This document shows, piece by piece, positions 1-11,416 of a DNA stretch of 64,000 nucleotides. Under the pieces are notes generated by a model. That model searched no databases, was not told where the DNA came from, and was given only the letters and a program-made list of their open reading frames with translations. Position 1 is the stretch's first letter, and every line of letters starts with the position of its first letter. This DNA comes from Lates calcarifer (Eukaryota; Chordata; Actinopteri; Centropomidae), in NCBI RefSeq assembly GCF_001640805.2, contig NC_066844.1, forward strand, positions 3,548,918 through 3,612,917, in the 5' to 3' direction. A program made the position numbers and the translations under genes.

Positions 1-180
1 GCTGGACCCCATGAGTTTAAATGAGGGTTGAGACTTGGTTTCAGGGTTAGGGTTAGGGTTAGGCATTCAGTTGTGATGGTCAGGGTTTGGACAAGGGGCT
101 GGAGAATGCATTATTTCAACGATGGGTCCTCACAAAGATAGGTTTACGGGGGTCTGTGTGTGTGTGTGTGTATGTGGTGG
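1..180 (+). repeat. TG-flanked dispersed repeat, copy A (cut by window start)
   Basis: Shares an ordered set of phrases with the copies at 41.3 and 45.8 kb: GGACCCCATGAGTTTAAAT, GGGTTAGGGTTAGGCATTC, GGGCTGGAGAATGCATTAT, then a phrase like GGTCCTCACAAAGATAG running into (TG)n. The TTAGGG run (47-63) is part of this unit rather than a telomere. I know this theme from teleost genomes but cannot give it a family name. No coding capacity. Confidence 0.7.
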
Positions 181-770
181 GTACATCCAGAAGGAAGTGG
201 GATGGGTGTGTGAAGTCAAGTGATAGTGTGCTGATGGTACAGTGCTCTAGGTTGCACTGCGCCATCAGCTTTTTATCAATGAGCTTGGTCTGGTGTGTGT
301 GTGTCTGTGTGTGTTAGAATAGCAGTATGTTGTTGCTGATAGCACTCTGGGGATGAACAGTGTGTTTCTGTTTTCCATTGATTGTCAGCCAGGATTCACT
401 TATCTGTCCTGACACAGCAGGCAACTGATTACACACACACACACACAAGCAACTGATTTCCTCTCTGTTGAAACACAACGGTGGCACACACTGACATATT
501 AAACCGTTTCCTGCAGCAGGAGGTTTAAAATCAACCAATTAGCCGATATCTGATGATGTCATTATTACAGCAGGACTGTGACAAAACTGTTTGGACATTT
601 TACATGTCACTTTCCCCTCAGCCAATTTCCATGGAACTTCTTCGGTTAGAAATACAGACATATTAAAAAATCAAGGAAATGAGTTGCAGTGTAAATAAAG
701 TCAAAAGAAAAATGGAGGTTATTTGTTCATTTGAACCGTGAGTTTATACAAATGTAAGCAGACAGGAAAA
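181..770. other. Non-coding, with short TG/CA microsatellites
   Basis: Holds a (TG)n patch near 294-313 and (AC)n at 431-447. Nothing else recognised. Confidence 0.6.
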
Positions 771-840
771 GCTGTGGTGGAAGAAGTGATCAGATCTTTT
801 ACTTGAGTAAAAGTAGAAATATCACAGTGTAGAAGGATTT
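771..840 (+). repeat. Fragment of a common percomorph interspersed repeat
   Basis: Begins GTGGTGGAAGAAGTGATCAG and continues with TTTACTTGAGTAAAAGTAG and a CACAGTGTAGAAGGATTTT-like phrase. I recall the same opening as a very common dispersed sequence in percomorph fish. Only the first 70 bp are present, running into the MITE-like element. Confidence 0.6.
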
Positions 841-848
841 TAATATTA

Positions 849-1062
849 TAGGGCTGCAACCGACCATTATTTATTCCTTATTGATTAATCTGTTATTTTT
901 TGACTCACCATATGGTCTTTAAAATGACTGTTCATCATGAAAGATAAAAAAAAACTAAATGATCACGTATCATTATTCATATTAAATTCTCAAAATATTT
1001 GCTGATTAATTTTCTTTCATCTTTCTTTCTTTCTGTCTAAGTGATTAATCACTGCAACTCTA
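849..1062. mobile_element. MITE-like non-autonomous DNA transposon
   Basis: Opens with TAGGGCTGCAAC (849-860) and closes with CTGCAACTCTA (1052-1062), imperfect terminal inverted repeats. The interior has GATTAATCTGTTATTTTTTGA-type and TTTGCTGATTAATTTTC-type phrases, matching a widespread percomorph element as I remember it. A CTTT microsatellite (about 1015-1036) interrupts the right part. It has no coding capacity. Confidence 0.65.
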
Positions 1063-1242
1063 AAATATAAGAACATTATTTGATTATATTTCAGTGTGTC
1101 ATCAGTGTGTATGAATCACTTCCATGATGCAGATGGTAAAAATGAGGCTCCACCGCTGTGGAAAGGACGAGAGGTGTAGGATTTAAAGAAGATGTGGGTT
1201 AATCAGTCTGAAGACACTTTTGAAACCTCTCCACATCCATGT

Positions 1243-1445
1243 CGGGGGTTCAGCAGGTAGAGCAGGTCGCCCTTTAGTGAGAAGGTCTGTGGTTTGATCC
1301 CCAGCTCCTCCAGTCCTTGAGCAAGATACTGAGCCGTAATTTGTGTGTATGCATGTGTATGTGTTAGAGTGCTGTTTATACACAGAAATGTGTGTGAATG
1401 TGACCTGTAATATTAAGCTCTTCGAGTGGTCAATATGACATTTTA
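1243..1445 (+). mobile_element. tRNA-derived SINE, decayed
   Basis: The 5' end is tRNA-like: an A-box-like GTTCAGCAGGTAGAGC (about 1249-1264) and a B-box GGTTTGATCCC (1291-1301). A teleost SINE body follows (GAGCAAGATACTGAGCC, then GTGTGAATGTGACCTGTAAT and CTCTTCGAGTGGTCAATA). The tRNA part cannot fold as a working tRNA. Confidence 0.75.
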
Positions 1446-2368
1446 ACAAAGATTTAAAGATGGACATATATAATAAGATCGAGTGTTACTTAAAACTTAA
1501 AACACACATTTTCAACGGACTAAAAGCCAAACAGGGATGTTGACTTCACACTGGCCTCTCCTGTCCTGTCTGTGTAGTCTTTGTTTGAATCACACACACA
1601 CACACACACACACACACTTTGTTTGGTAATGTATGTCTCCACAAACATCCACTGGGAATCTGTACTGTAAGATATACAGTATGAGTGAATTATTGTCTGT
1701 AAATATCTTACAGATCGTTTCCGTTCTCACATCAGCTGACAGAGCTTTGGGATCTGAACTCCCGCGGGTTAAACTGTTCAGACCCTCCATTCTTCAGGAG
1801 GAAGGAGGATCTGAATGTGTTGCACTGTCCTGATTCTTTACATAAACGTATACAGTTACAGTGTCTGCACGCTCCTCATTTGATTTACACTTCAGTAGAA
1901 AGTTTCTCTTTTGTCTGATAAGACCTCTTCTCAGGACTGTGTGGGCGTGTCCAAACTCTGATTGACTGACTGTTGTTCATTTGCACACCTGATTAGTTTT
2001 AGTCCCATTTTAGTCAATTGATTAGTCAGCTTTAGTCCAGTGGAAAACCCAAGACACTGCGGTGTTGTTTTCATTGAGAAAACTTCAGTGTAGTACAGTG
2101 CATGTGGTCAAAACTTGCCAACTCGATCTGACAGCTTGTGCAACACGTTAACAAAAAACCCACATGTACCAACAGCATGAAACAACACTAGAAACTAGTA
2201 AACATACTTAATGCTTCCTTCACATCACAGGACAACTCAAGATGGTTGTATGATTGCAGTGTGAGAGATAAAAGTACATCACACATACATGGAACTGGTG
2301 CATAGGGCAGCAGGGCCACTGGATCAGAGCTTCTTTTTGAACTGATGTGAAAATTTATTGTTTGAAAG
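1446..2368. other. Non-coding, one (CA)n tract
   Basis: (CA)n at 1591-1617 is the only clear structure. No convincing open frame. Confidence 0.6.
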
Positions 2369-2522
2369 TCACAAAACTCAGTTAAGACACAAAAGACGAC
2401 AGAGAAAGACGCAAAAAAGAGAAAAAAAAACAACCAAAAACAGACAAAAATTGACCAGAGAGACACAGAAAACGACCACAAAGAGGCACAAAATCACCAA
2501 GAGGAGACGAAAATGACCAAAG
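2369..2522. repeat. Degenerate minisatellite, unit about 15-20 bp
   Basis: Imperfect repeats on the theme GACACAAAAYGACCACAAAG, strongly purine-biased on this strand. The resulting Phe/Leu-rich open frame on the minus strand (2188-2481) is a by-product. Confidence 0.6.
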
Positions 2523-2579
2523 TTCTAGATTTAAGAAGACTTTTTAGGGCGTTTTGGTTCTTTTTAAGTACAAAAGCAC

Positions 2580-2614
<35 letters not shown>

Positions 2615-3400
2615 CCCTGGAGAAAGTACAGCAGGATGCACTTTTACATGTTTCCTGGCAAAGCTGTGGTTACTCCTTTTGATGACTACCACCAAGCATG
2701 CCGAACCACACACACACACACACACACACACCACATGAAGGCTGTTCCCAGAAGGAATGCTCCATGGCTGCCTGCCTCTCTCTCTCTCTTTTCTTCCAGC
2801 AGCTGACTGAGGTCAGACGAACCCTCGCTTCTTTTAAAATCCTTGAAGGAAAAACTCCACCCAAAAGCCACTTATACCTTTTAAAAACCAGCTGCTGGTG
2901 GTCTACTTTAGATTTTTGGCTGTGTTTGGCGTTTTTGTTGTATTGTTCTGTTTCCTGGCTGTGATGTCAAGCACAGATATTTCCAGTATGTTGGCAGAAT
3001 ATGTTTCCATGGTCTGAAACAATAGTAATTGTCAGGTTTTGGTGTCAATTTCCATAAATGCTTCTTGTTTTGGAACATGTTATTGTTTTAAAATAAACCG
3101 AGCCCATTTATTCAGTGTTATCATCCTCTTTATTTCTTGTCCCCCATCAAGGCACTGAGATGCAGATCACACAAAACGACTTTATTTATGAATACTGAAC
3201 AAAGACTCTAAAAGGGCATTCATACTGAACACAAGGAAAACTTTGCCTCACTTTATTCACTGTTTTCCGTTACCAGAAGTTTTCCAGGAACATTTTTTTG
3301 AAACTTACCTTTACTACTGTCTCATTTAACAATATTTATACATCGTTTAGGCCCATTAAGCCCCCTAAACTATGGACACATAGTTGTATTTAAGCCAGTG
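2523..3400. other. Non-coding, two (CA)n tracts
   Basis: (AC)n at 2583-2612 and 2706-2731, with a TC-rich patch at 2776-2790. The rest is AT-rich with nothing recognised. Confidence 0.6.
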
Positions 3401-3940
3401 TTATACTTTCCACATTCACCAGTACGTGAGGGTCCACCAGGGTTATCAACAGGGAGTGCAGACATCCTGACTTGTCCACCGAGGGTCTGCACACCAACTG
3501 CACATGAGCTGTCCTGTTGTAATTGAGCGACTGCACACACCACTTTCTTGCTCTCCTCACTTCGTGTTCTTCTTCTTGCATGGATGTCACTGTTTTGATT
3601 TAATTATTGATTTAATTCCAAGTTCTGTGCATGTGTGGAACCTGTGTTCCAGGCAGGGTAAAATATTAAAATAACTATGTGTCCATGGTGTCTGCAGTTG
3701 TCAGTGTACGTGTATAACTGAGGCCTTATTATACTCTTTCTAGTCCACTTGGAGGATGCATGCACAGTTGGTGTGGAGACCTTAGGAGAAAAAGTCCATG
3801 TGGACATGACAACTTCGTGGGTACAAGGATGTCTGCACAAATTTAATTTATGTCACATGGACTCACATACTCACAGATGCAACACTGGTCTAAAGGTCAT
3901 TCCTGTCCCTGTACTTTTGGAATGTAATCACAAGATTTAA
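3400..3940. repeat. Candidate unnamed interspersed repeat
   Basis: Its part at about 3650-3905 shares short ordered phrases with 45590-45745: GGAGGATGC, AAGTCCATGTG, CACATACT, GATGCAA and AACACTGGTCT. The phrase around CCATGGTGTCTG appears in the opposite orientation in the second copy. Boundaries and class are unknown. Confidence 0.4.
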
Positions 3941-6900
3941 ACAGATTTTCAATTTGGTTTCCCTGAAAGAAACAAAAGTCTAAGTTCGTGGTCAATTTTG
4001 AAAATGTGACAGTAGAACATTACACATAGACTTCCTTTCCTATGATAAAACAGATGAGAAAAAAAAAAGAAAATAAAGTATAATCAAAGTATACTTTTCA
4101 TTTAACTCCACTGTATTAAGGAGGAGGCAAATTATCTGCATGGAAAGCCACAAATACAGGTAGTTATTTAAGTTGGCTTAACTTAATGAACACTCAGATC
4201 AGAGAGCAGTGCCTGTTTTTTTCCGTTATTTTTATTCAGACTCCTTCGTTGTTGCCCTGACTACCCTCTGACACAGGCTGAGGGTCGTTAAGGAGAATTT
4301 GCCCCACCTGGTCTGACTGCAGTGTTACATAAGCTCCTGTGTCTCTGCCCTGGCTTTTGTTTGGTTATATTTGGTGTAACTGCTGTGCCGTGCAAAATCC
4401 ACAGAACACTTTCTCACTCATTCGTGCTTCATAAAACCCTCCCTCACTTTAGTTTGTACTTTCTTCTCTATTTCCATTCTTTTCTATTTTAAGTTACAGC
4501 TCATGTGTGTGGTCTCTGCACTCTGTCCTCTGGAGCTCAGCTCTGACAGTTGCTCAGGACTCCGAGTCAGCACTGCAGTTTTGGGTGGTACTCTTTTCCT
4601 TGTTTTTCAGCCATGATGGTAACAGCCCATGCAGCCCTCTTCTATTTATTGGAAGCAACCTGGAAACATAAAACCCATCGCTGCCTGTGTGCGCGTGGGT
4701 GATTTTTCTCAGGACAACTTTATACATCGCAGCACTAACATTTAGAGAGGAAGCCAGTGTGTATGTGTGTGTGTTTTATGTGTTGGTCTGTCATTACACA
4801 GTTTGGTTAGATCCTGTGGTGATACTGTGAGAGCTGTAATTTCAGAGGAATGAAGGGGAGACGAGGACATGTCTCTTTCTCTCTGTGACCTTAGTGACCT
4901 GTCATCATTACAAAACATTTGTAATTTTGCCCCACTCCCTCTCCCTTGTAGCATTGCTGAGGAAGTACTGATATAAACACCATCATCACTGATATATTGG
5001 ACTAATATCAGATATCTTCAGGTTATGTCACCAGTGTAACTGAAGCAATGTAATAAGCAGCAAAAGCAATAAAAGGCTGATGAGCCAGTAAAGAGATAAA
5101 AAATGACATGAAGAGCAGTTAACCACTGAATCATATTGTATAATTATTGTAATCATTGTTAGTCCCAAACCATGGTCTAATGTAGGGGGCACAATCACAG
5201 CAGTCTTCTCTTTTCTTTCTGGTGATTCCAATTTGAACAAATGGGTACACAAATCAAAACACATCCCCAAGCACATATGGTATAATATGACTTTTGTGAT
5301 TTTTGGTCATTCAGAAGCAGGAGAAACATGTTAGGAACACAACATTGACATATAATCACCTTAAAAGTTTAACAAACATGTTGGAAAACAGTCACTTATT
5401 CACACGTCCAGCAATTACAGAGCAACATTATTATTCTTCTGGAGTAGATTTTGTGTCAGTCTGATGAATAAGTCTCTTCTTATAGCTCTGTTTTTGGTCT
5501 CTACCAAGGTTCCTAAATGTTCCTCTATGTTCACCTGCTACAGTATTTCACTAACTGTCTGCTGCGTGCTGCACTTTGACAATGAGGCAGAACAATAAAG
5601 CTACACAAGGAGCTGAAACTAAGTACACAGTTTTGTAAAGTCGAGGAGATTCATGTGGTAATTCTCTGTAGGTGCGTCAGAAGGTGTGATCTCTTTCACA
5701 CTGTCAGAGTGTTTTCATGTTGTCATTTGAAAGGTTGTTATTGTAAAATATTAGTTACAGTTGCTTTAAGGTTAGAGTGAGGCTCCAGGGAATCTGTGAA
5801 GGTCACTGCAATGCCCAGTGCCCAAGGCCTTAACCGCCGTACTGTTCAGTGTCCAACAGAGAAGACTGTGGTTGTCCCACTGAAAAAGGAGCCTCAGGGG
5901 CCACCAGAGCAGCAAGCAACAACTCATGTTATCAGGAGAAAACTTTGTCTCTAAAATGTCACGTTTTGAGAGCTACAGTAAACAACCTCACTTTGATAAC
6001 ATGACAGTGCATCTTTGATTTTATTCATGAGCCTGAGGGGAGTTTATATTTTGTTTTAATAAATGGCACAGCATGTTAAATGGTTTGAAAGCACGAAAAT
6101 GCCCAAGATTAAGAAGAGGATTTTTTTAAGATGTCACATGTCTGAAATTCTGCTCGGGGGCCCAAAAATGCAAATCATACGACTACAGCTTGTAGCCAAA
6201 TTCTCCTCAATAAAAGACATGATTGCGAGACTGATGATAATTCTCAAAAGTTCTCCCTGCTGTGTGTGCATGACATGACTGCTTACATTTGATAATGGCT
6301 CTGACAAGTGGCTCGTCTTGCTGTGAAGCACCCTGAATGTCCGACTGAGTGCTGTAATCTGATTTGTGAGGCAAATTAGTGGAGAAGCAGTTCAGTTTGG
6401 ATCTCAATTATCCCACAAGTGTCAAATCTTCAAAGTGAGAAGCAGTTTATTTGAATTACTCACATGGAATGAATTACATTTTGACGTGTTGCTCAATGTT
6501 GCACAGCTGATTCCTCTTTCTTTTCTTATATTTCCTGTATTAACAAATCACTGAAAAGGTCAAGACTGATTCTCTGTCCTGATCTCTAAACAAACATCAT
6601 CAACTTACTTCCATTTTTAACTCTTGGTGCATTTAAATAGGATTAATACTGATGGGGGTGGGGATATTTGATGTGCAGCGTTAAATACACATAACCCACT
6701 ACACATGAGGTCACTTACAGTCAGACAGACTAACCAAGACAGAATAAATAAATAGAAATAAATCCTGTAAAAATATGGCCTCTGTCTCACTTCAAAGCTT
6801 AATATTCTGTCAGTAAATGTACCAAGTTACTCACAACTGAGCACTTTCCATGTGTTTCCCTTTAAAAATGGTCTGGAATATATTCACATAATCAAACACA

Positions 6901-7017
6901 TATATTTCAACACAACTCAAAGCCTTTTTTCTGATAGCCTTAAACACCAAAGACCATCTTGGTGATCTACTATCCAAGATAAAATACACATACATAGGCT
7001 TGTTCAATACTTAGAGT
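3941..7017. other. Non-coding stretch, nothing recognised
   Basis: AT-rich sequence with only short low-complexity patches (a TGTG run near 4761-4775, an A-run near 4060). Open frames are short and unlike any family I know. Confidence 0.5.
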
Positions 7018-7870
7018 AGTGTGAAAACAAAAAACATCCAGTGAGTGGAAGTTCTGGGGACAGAAACACTTTGTTGATGAGAGAGGTTAGAGGAGAATGG
7101 CCAAACTGGTTGGAGCTGACAGAAAGGCTACGGTAACTCAGATAACCATCTTTATAACTGTGGTGAAAAGTTGAAACACGTTAAACCTTGAGGTGGCTAC
7201 AACAGCAGAAGATCATGATGGGTTCCACTCCTCTCAGCCAAGAACATAAATCTGAGGCTGCAGTGGACACAGGCTCACCAAAACTGGACAGTTGAAGACT
7301 GGAAAAACGTAGCCTGGTCGGCTGAATCTGGATTTCTGATGAGGAATTCAGACAATAGATTCAGACAGAATTTGGCATCAACAGCATGAATCCATGGACC
7401 CATCCTGCCTTGAGGCAATATGTAATGACGCAAAGGAATGTTTTCTTGGCACACTTTGGGCCAGTTAATCATGGTTTAAATGCCACAGCCTATATGAATA
7501 TTGTTGCTGACCATGTGCATCCCTTTATGGTCACAACCATTTTCTAATGGGTACTTCCAGTATAATAATGCACCTGTGCCACAAAGCAAAGGTGTCTCAA
7601 ACTGGTTTCATAAACATGACAGTTCAGTGAGCTTCAGTGACCTCCTCAGTCACCAGATCTGATTCCAGTGAACACCTTTTGGATGTGGCAGAAGTGAAAA
7701 TTGGCAGCATGAATGTGCAGCTGACAAATCATCAGAAACTGTCATGCAACCATGTCAACCTGGATTAGAATCTCAAAGGAATGTTTCCAACATCTCGTGG
7801 AGTCCATGCCATGCTGTTTTGAAAGCAATGGAAGGAACTGCCCAGTATTAATATGGTGTTCCTAATAAAG
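7018..7870 (+). mobile_element. Tc1/mariner-like transposon fossil (family 1)
   Basis: Successive phrases follow a teleost Tc1-like element: GAATGGCCAAACTGG, GACAGAAAGGCTACGGTAAC, CACCAAAACTGGACAGTTG, AATCCATGGACCCATCCTG, TTTTCTTGGCACACTTTGGG and CTCAAAGGAATGTTTCCAAC, ending at GGTGTTCCTAATAAAG (7855-7870). Translated pieces recall the transposase C-terminus (YNNAPVP where FQxDNAP is usual, SKECFQHLVESMP-like), but stops and frameshifts are throughout and the second catalytic Asp region is broken. The left inverted repeat is not recognisable. Inactive. Confidence 0.85.
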
Positions 7871-8050
7871 CCCTCAGACCAGAGCTTGAGAAGCACCTTC
7901 CTCTGTGATGTGTGTGTCTGAGCTTATTCAGGAGCTGCTGCTGTCTAATTAAAGCAGGCAGACAGACAGACAGCAGCAGCCTGTCTGTCTGCACAGAGAC
8001 ACACTGCAGGATGAAGCGTCCTAACAAGGAGGAGATCACAGCAGGAGGAT

Positions 8051-8084
<34 letters not shown>

Positions 8085-9844
8085 TGGTAATCCCATTCCC
8101 TTGCTGTCTATCACCCCTGGGGTTTCGGCTGTGTGTGAGTTCACTGGGCCAGTGAACCAGACGGTTGGTTTGTCAGTCAGTCAGTCAGCTGATTAACCTT
8201 TTACCTCGTCAGGCTGAAACTTTACCATTTAAACAGGGAAGAATCTAAAAGTCACTGAAGTTACAGGATTGTCTTATTCAGAGTTTTTATGATTAACAAA
8301 TGACAGATGATAAAATGAATGTTGAGACCATCTCAGCGCTCATCTGAACATTAGTGCAAGAGATGCTTGGTGACAGATGCCAAAACTAAAACATCTGTCA
8401 CCAAACAGTCACAAGCTTAACATGGTTTAGTCTGTCAAGAGGTTTATGCTGTAACTTTAATAAAAACCAGTCCACCAGTGAGTTAATCAGCATTTTAACA
8501 GGTTAGTGAGTCAGTCAGTGAGTGAGCATTTTGCCAATTAGTCAGAAAAGCAGTGAGTCAGATGTGAGTTGATGTTATCTTTTCATTGTCATAGAGAAAT
8601 GACTGATTTCAGTTGACATTTAAAGCAAATAGGCCAGTTGGGAGTTCAGAGGTTACTGAAGTGAGGTCCAGGGTTCTCACAGGGATTTTTCACCCAGAGG
8701 TTTAAGTACAACATTTAGCAGAACAAGAACCGTTATTCAAATGCAGAGAGCTGCTGCGTTGAACAGGGGTATGCACTGCTCTAATTTTCCACCAGGTTGT
8801 GCAGAAAAGGTGGAACTAAAATCAACAGGAGGCAGAAAGGAAGGACAAAAAAACCCTTCTTCTTTGATTTAGTTACAGTGTAAATCTCTTTGATTCACAG
8901 TGGGTTTACATTTTTAAAACTCCTCCTTTCTGCAATATCTGTGTATGGAAACTGCAACATTTTAAAGGTTATAGAAAGATTGTTATTGTGTGTAAATAAT
9001 TCTTAAAAAGCAAATTAGAGGGATGTTCATTTGCCTGATACAGTTTGGACTTAATAGTTGGCTTCTGAACTTGTTCTTAAGGTGTTAATGACCAATTTTA
9101 ACTCAGCTTGACATACAACCGACACACTCATATGGTGACAAGACATGCAGCTGATTTTACTGTAGACTGCGCTGTCAGTTTAACAGTTAAACCGAGGCAG
9201 ATGTGTTTGGGGTGTAATTTATGTGAAACAATTCAGAAATCCCAGAATTAACCCAGTGAGTCAAAAATTAAACCAGTGAGTCACTCGGCCAGCAAGAGGT
9301 TTAGTATTCAGAGCTGAAACCAGGCCAGTCAGTCAGTCTGCCAGTCAGCCTGTAGGTGGCACATTAACCCACTTATTCACTGCACACTGATACCTCCCCT
9401 TCGCTGGTGCTGCTTTAACAAAATGTCCTTTTCTGCCCTGCTGCTGTGATCCGACCTACATCAGCTGCTTCAGACAGAAACCCCATCCTCCAAATATGGA
9501 ACAGCAGACTTTTTCAAATTGATCGTGCAGTGTGTGATTTTTTTTCCTCGTAAGATTATCCTGTATTTCCCCTTTGTTTGTGGAAATGCGGAGTGCATTT
9601 ACACTCAGCAAAAATAGTTTCCATGAGACAGACTCCCGACAAGGCTGTGATTATCCCTAAATCTGGAGAATGCAGGCAGGAAAGGCATGCAAAAAGGAAG
9701 AGTTTATTTACATGTATGAATACACACATGGGTGTAGAGGAATTTAATTTACCAGGCTTTGGTTATCAGGACCAGACCTAAAGCATATTTTCACCCATTT
9801 AAGAGAAAAGAGCAGTGATTATTATTGAAAGAATAATAGATCGA
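7871..9844. other. Non-coding with (CA)n and TCAG repeats
   Basis: (CA)n at 8052-8081, a (TCAG)n run at 8174-8188 and loosely repeated CAGTGAGTCAG-type phrases (8500-8560, 9250-9350). No gene signal. Confidence 0.6.
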
Positions 9845-9852
9845 CTAATATG

Positions 9853-9937
<85 letters not shown>
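9853..9937. repeat. (TC)n(TA)n microsatellite
   Basis: (CT)n followed by about 70 bp of TA dinucleotides with one ACAT interruption. The Tyr-Ile open frames here are artefacts of the repeat. It marks the left edge of the mych upstream region. Confidence 0.95.
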
Positions 9938-9939
<2 letters not shown>

Positions 9940-10006
9940 GCCTTTCCATGTACATTTGTGAACTATCAGATGACCACCAACTGGACCTTCTCATGTGAAA
10001 TAGGCG

Positions 10007-10225
10007 TGCGTGCGTATTTAAAGAGCTGGACATAAATGAGTGCGTATGGTCGGTAAAAAAGACTGTGGGCTCCTGTTACAAGATTCCTTGGAGCTTGCTG
10101 AGAACTCACGTGAACCGGGATTGACTCGCACTCCGATTGGCCGATGCGCCTGCACGTGTACCGGCGTATTCTTGCTCGTTATGTAACGTGTAATGCACAA
10201 GAGCAGTGACATAGGGCGGAGATGG
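10007..10225 (+). promoter_or_regulatory. CpG-containing upstream regulatory block with two E-boxes and a CCAAT box
   Basis: This block sits about 1 kb upstream of the inferred exon 1 and differs from the AT/TA-rich DNA before it. It shows a TATA-like TATTTAAAG near 10014, E-boxes TCACGTGA (core 10107-10112) and CACGTG (10153-10158), an inverted CCAAT (ATTGG 10136-10140) and a GC-box-like GGGCGGAG near 10214. I infer a promoter or proximal enhancer of mych; it could instead be the true distal promoter. Confidence 0.45.
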
Positions 10226-10551
10226 GAGGGCTGCAGTATCTGAGTGGGGCTGTTTTGGAGTTCATTCATCCCAATGCAGAGTCTTATTGCCTATTTATTA
10301 CAACATTTTATGTTTCTGCATTTTATCATTGCATATGTTTAATTTCCATATTATTATTTTATTTCCGTTTATCATTATATATACACAGAACTGCGGAATA
10401 AAACATATTAAATCACCAAAAGCATTTATGAAAGGCGAGCACACAATGTAAACACTGTAAATAATAATAATAAATAAATAAACATGTTTCCGTGGATTAA
10501 ACATATGATTGCGCAGCAAATGAAAAACCGCAGAAAGCATGCACAGCAGCC

Positions 10552-10558
10552 TATATAA
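10552..10558 (+). promoter_or_regulatory. TATATAA, possible TATA box for a longer mych exon 1
   Basis: TATATAA at 10552-10558 would direct initiation near 10580-10585, giving an exon 1 of about 1.1 kb to the donor at 11693. It is one of several candidate TATA elements and is not decisive. Confidence 0.25.
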
Positions 10559-10707
10559 CAGTAAGTTCGCTTTTAGATGTGTCCAAAAGCAACTGTGCAT
10601 GAGCTGAAAGTGTAGCACAGACTATTTTACTTTGAAATTGTAAGGATAAGATGACAGTTTTAGATCTGTCTGTGGCTGTAGTAGTAGTAATAGTAGCCGG
10701 TAGTAGT

Positions 10708-10737
10708 GGAAGGAGGAGGAGGAGGAGGAGGGAGGAG
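10708..10737 (+). repeat. GGA-repeat purine tract in mych upstream region
   Basis: A run of GGA units with a GGGAGG interruption, preceded by TAG/TAGT trinucleotide repeats (10678-10707). GGA repeats can form G-quadruplex or triplex structures, and mammalian MYC has a functional purine-rich nuclease-hypersensitive element upstream of its promoters. Function here is inferred only. Confidence 0.6.
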
Positions 10738-11178
10738 TTGGGGCTAGATGGACGGATGGTGAAATACCCCTGCAAGAGTTGGAATTGGAGGACAACGTGG
10801 CTCTAAAAGTATTCCGTCTGCCTCTCTGCCTGTCTGTCTCTCTGTCAGACTACTACACTTCAATGTGGGGTGGGGGGAGAGAAAACATGCAGTAAAGTTG
10901 CCTGCCTCTAACATGCCATAAAAATACCGGACAGGCTTACTGTACCCACTACATTCTTCAATAATGATTGAGGAAAGTTTGTTTATTTTCTCTGGTATGA
11001 ATCATAATATGCATGTGAACAGGGATTATTGTTAACTTTGTTCTGCTTAAAATAACAATGTGAAGAGTTTTAAATTGTGCGTGCTCATAACTCGGGGCTT
11101 CAACTGACGACGCCTCTTAGGTGAGAGACAGACAGGCAGACAGACAGGCAGTAAGACACCCGGCATCTCCTCACAATC

Positions 11179-11184
11179 CACGTG
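11179..11184 (+). promoter_or_regulatory. CACGTG E-box in mych exon 1
   Basis: An exact palindromic E-box, the Myc/Max, Mxd and USF recognition core. It is one of five in the 3.1 kb from 10107 to 13189. Confidence 0.5.
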
Positions 11185-11337
11185 TGTTTCTGTCCCAACT
11201 TTTTACCCGCCACCGTTTTCCTGGAATTCAAGCCTGCAACGTATCACTCCGCCGAAAAGTCAACATAGACCCTAACTTCGATGCGAAATTAAAGACACTC
11301 GCACTCGCCCCTGTTTTTTCCGCATGGACTCGATCGA

Positions 11338-11383
11338 AACGGCAACCGACGACGGTTATACAGTCATGGGTTCGGTTGCCGTT
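11338..11383 (+). other. Perfect 12-bp inverted repeat (stem-loop) in mych exon 1
   Basis: AACGGCAACCGA (11338-11349) is followed after 22 nt by its exact reverse complement TCGGTTGCCGTT (11372-11383). In RNA this would be a stable hairpin in the 5' UTR. In DNA the arms also contain Myb-like AACGG cores. Confidence 0.75.
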
Positions 11384-11408
11384 AACGGTCTTTCGTCGGT
11401 TTTCACGT

Positions 11409-11416
11409 TTTGGCGC
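11409..11416 (+). promoter_or_regulatory. E2F-type site TTTGGCGC
   Basis: An exact match to the E2F consensus TTTSSCGC inside the CpG-rich exon 1 region. The mammalian MYC P2 promoter is E2F-responsive, so a similar cell-cycle input is plausible. Confidence 0.45.

Noticed and set aside
47..63. TTAGGG repeats as an interstitial telomere
   Set aside because: Only about three units, and the same block occurs as a variant within other copies of the dispersed element.
9845..10035. Tyr-Ile repeat proteins on both strands
   Set aside because: Direct translation of the TA microsatellite.
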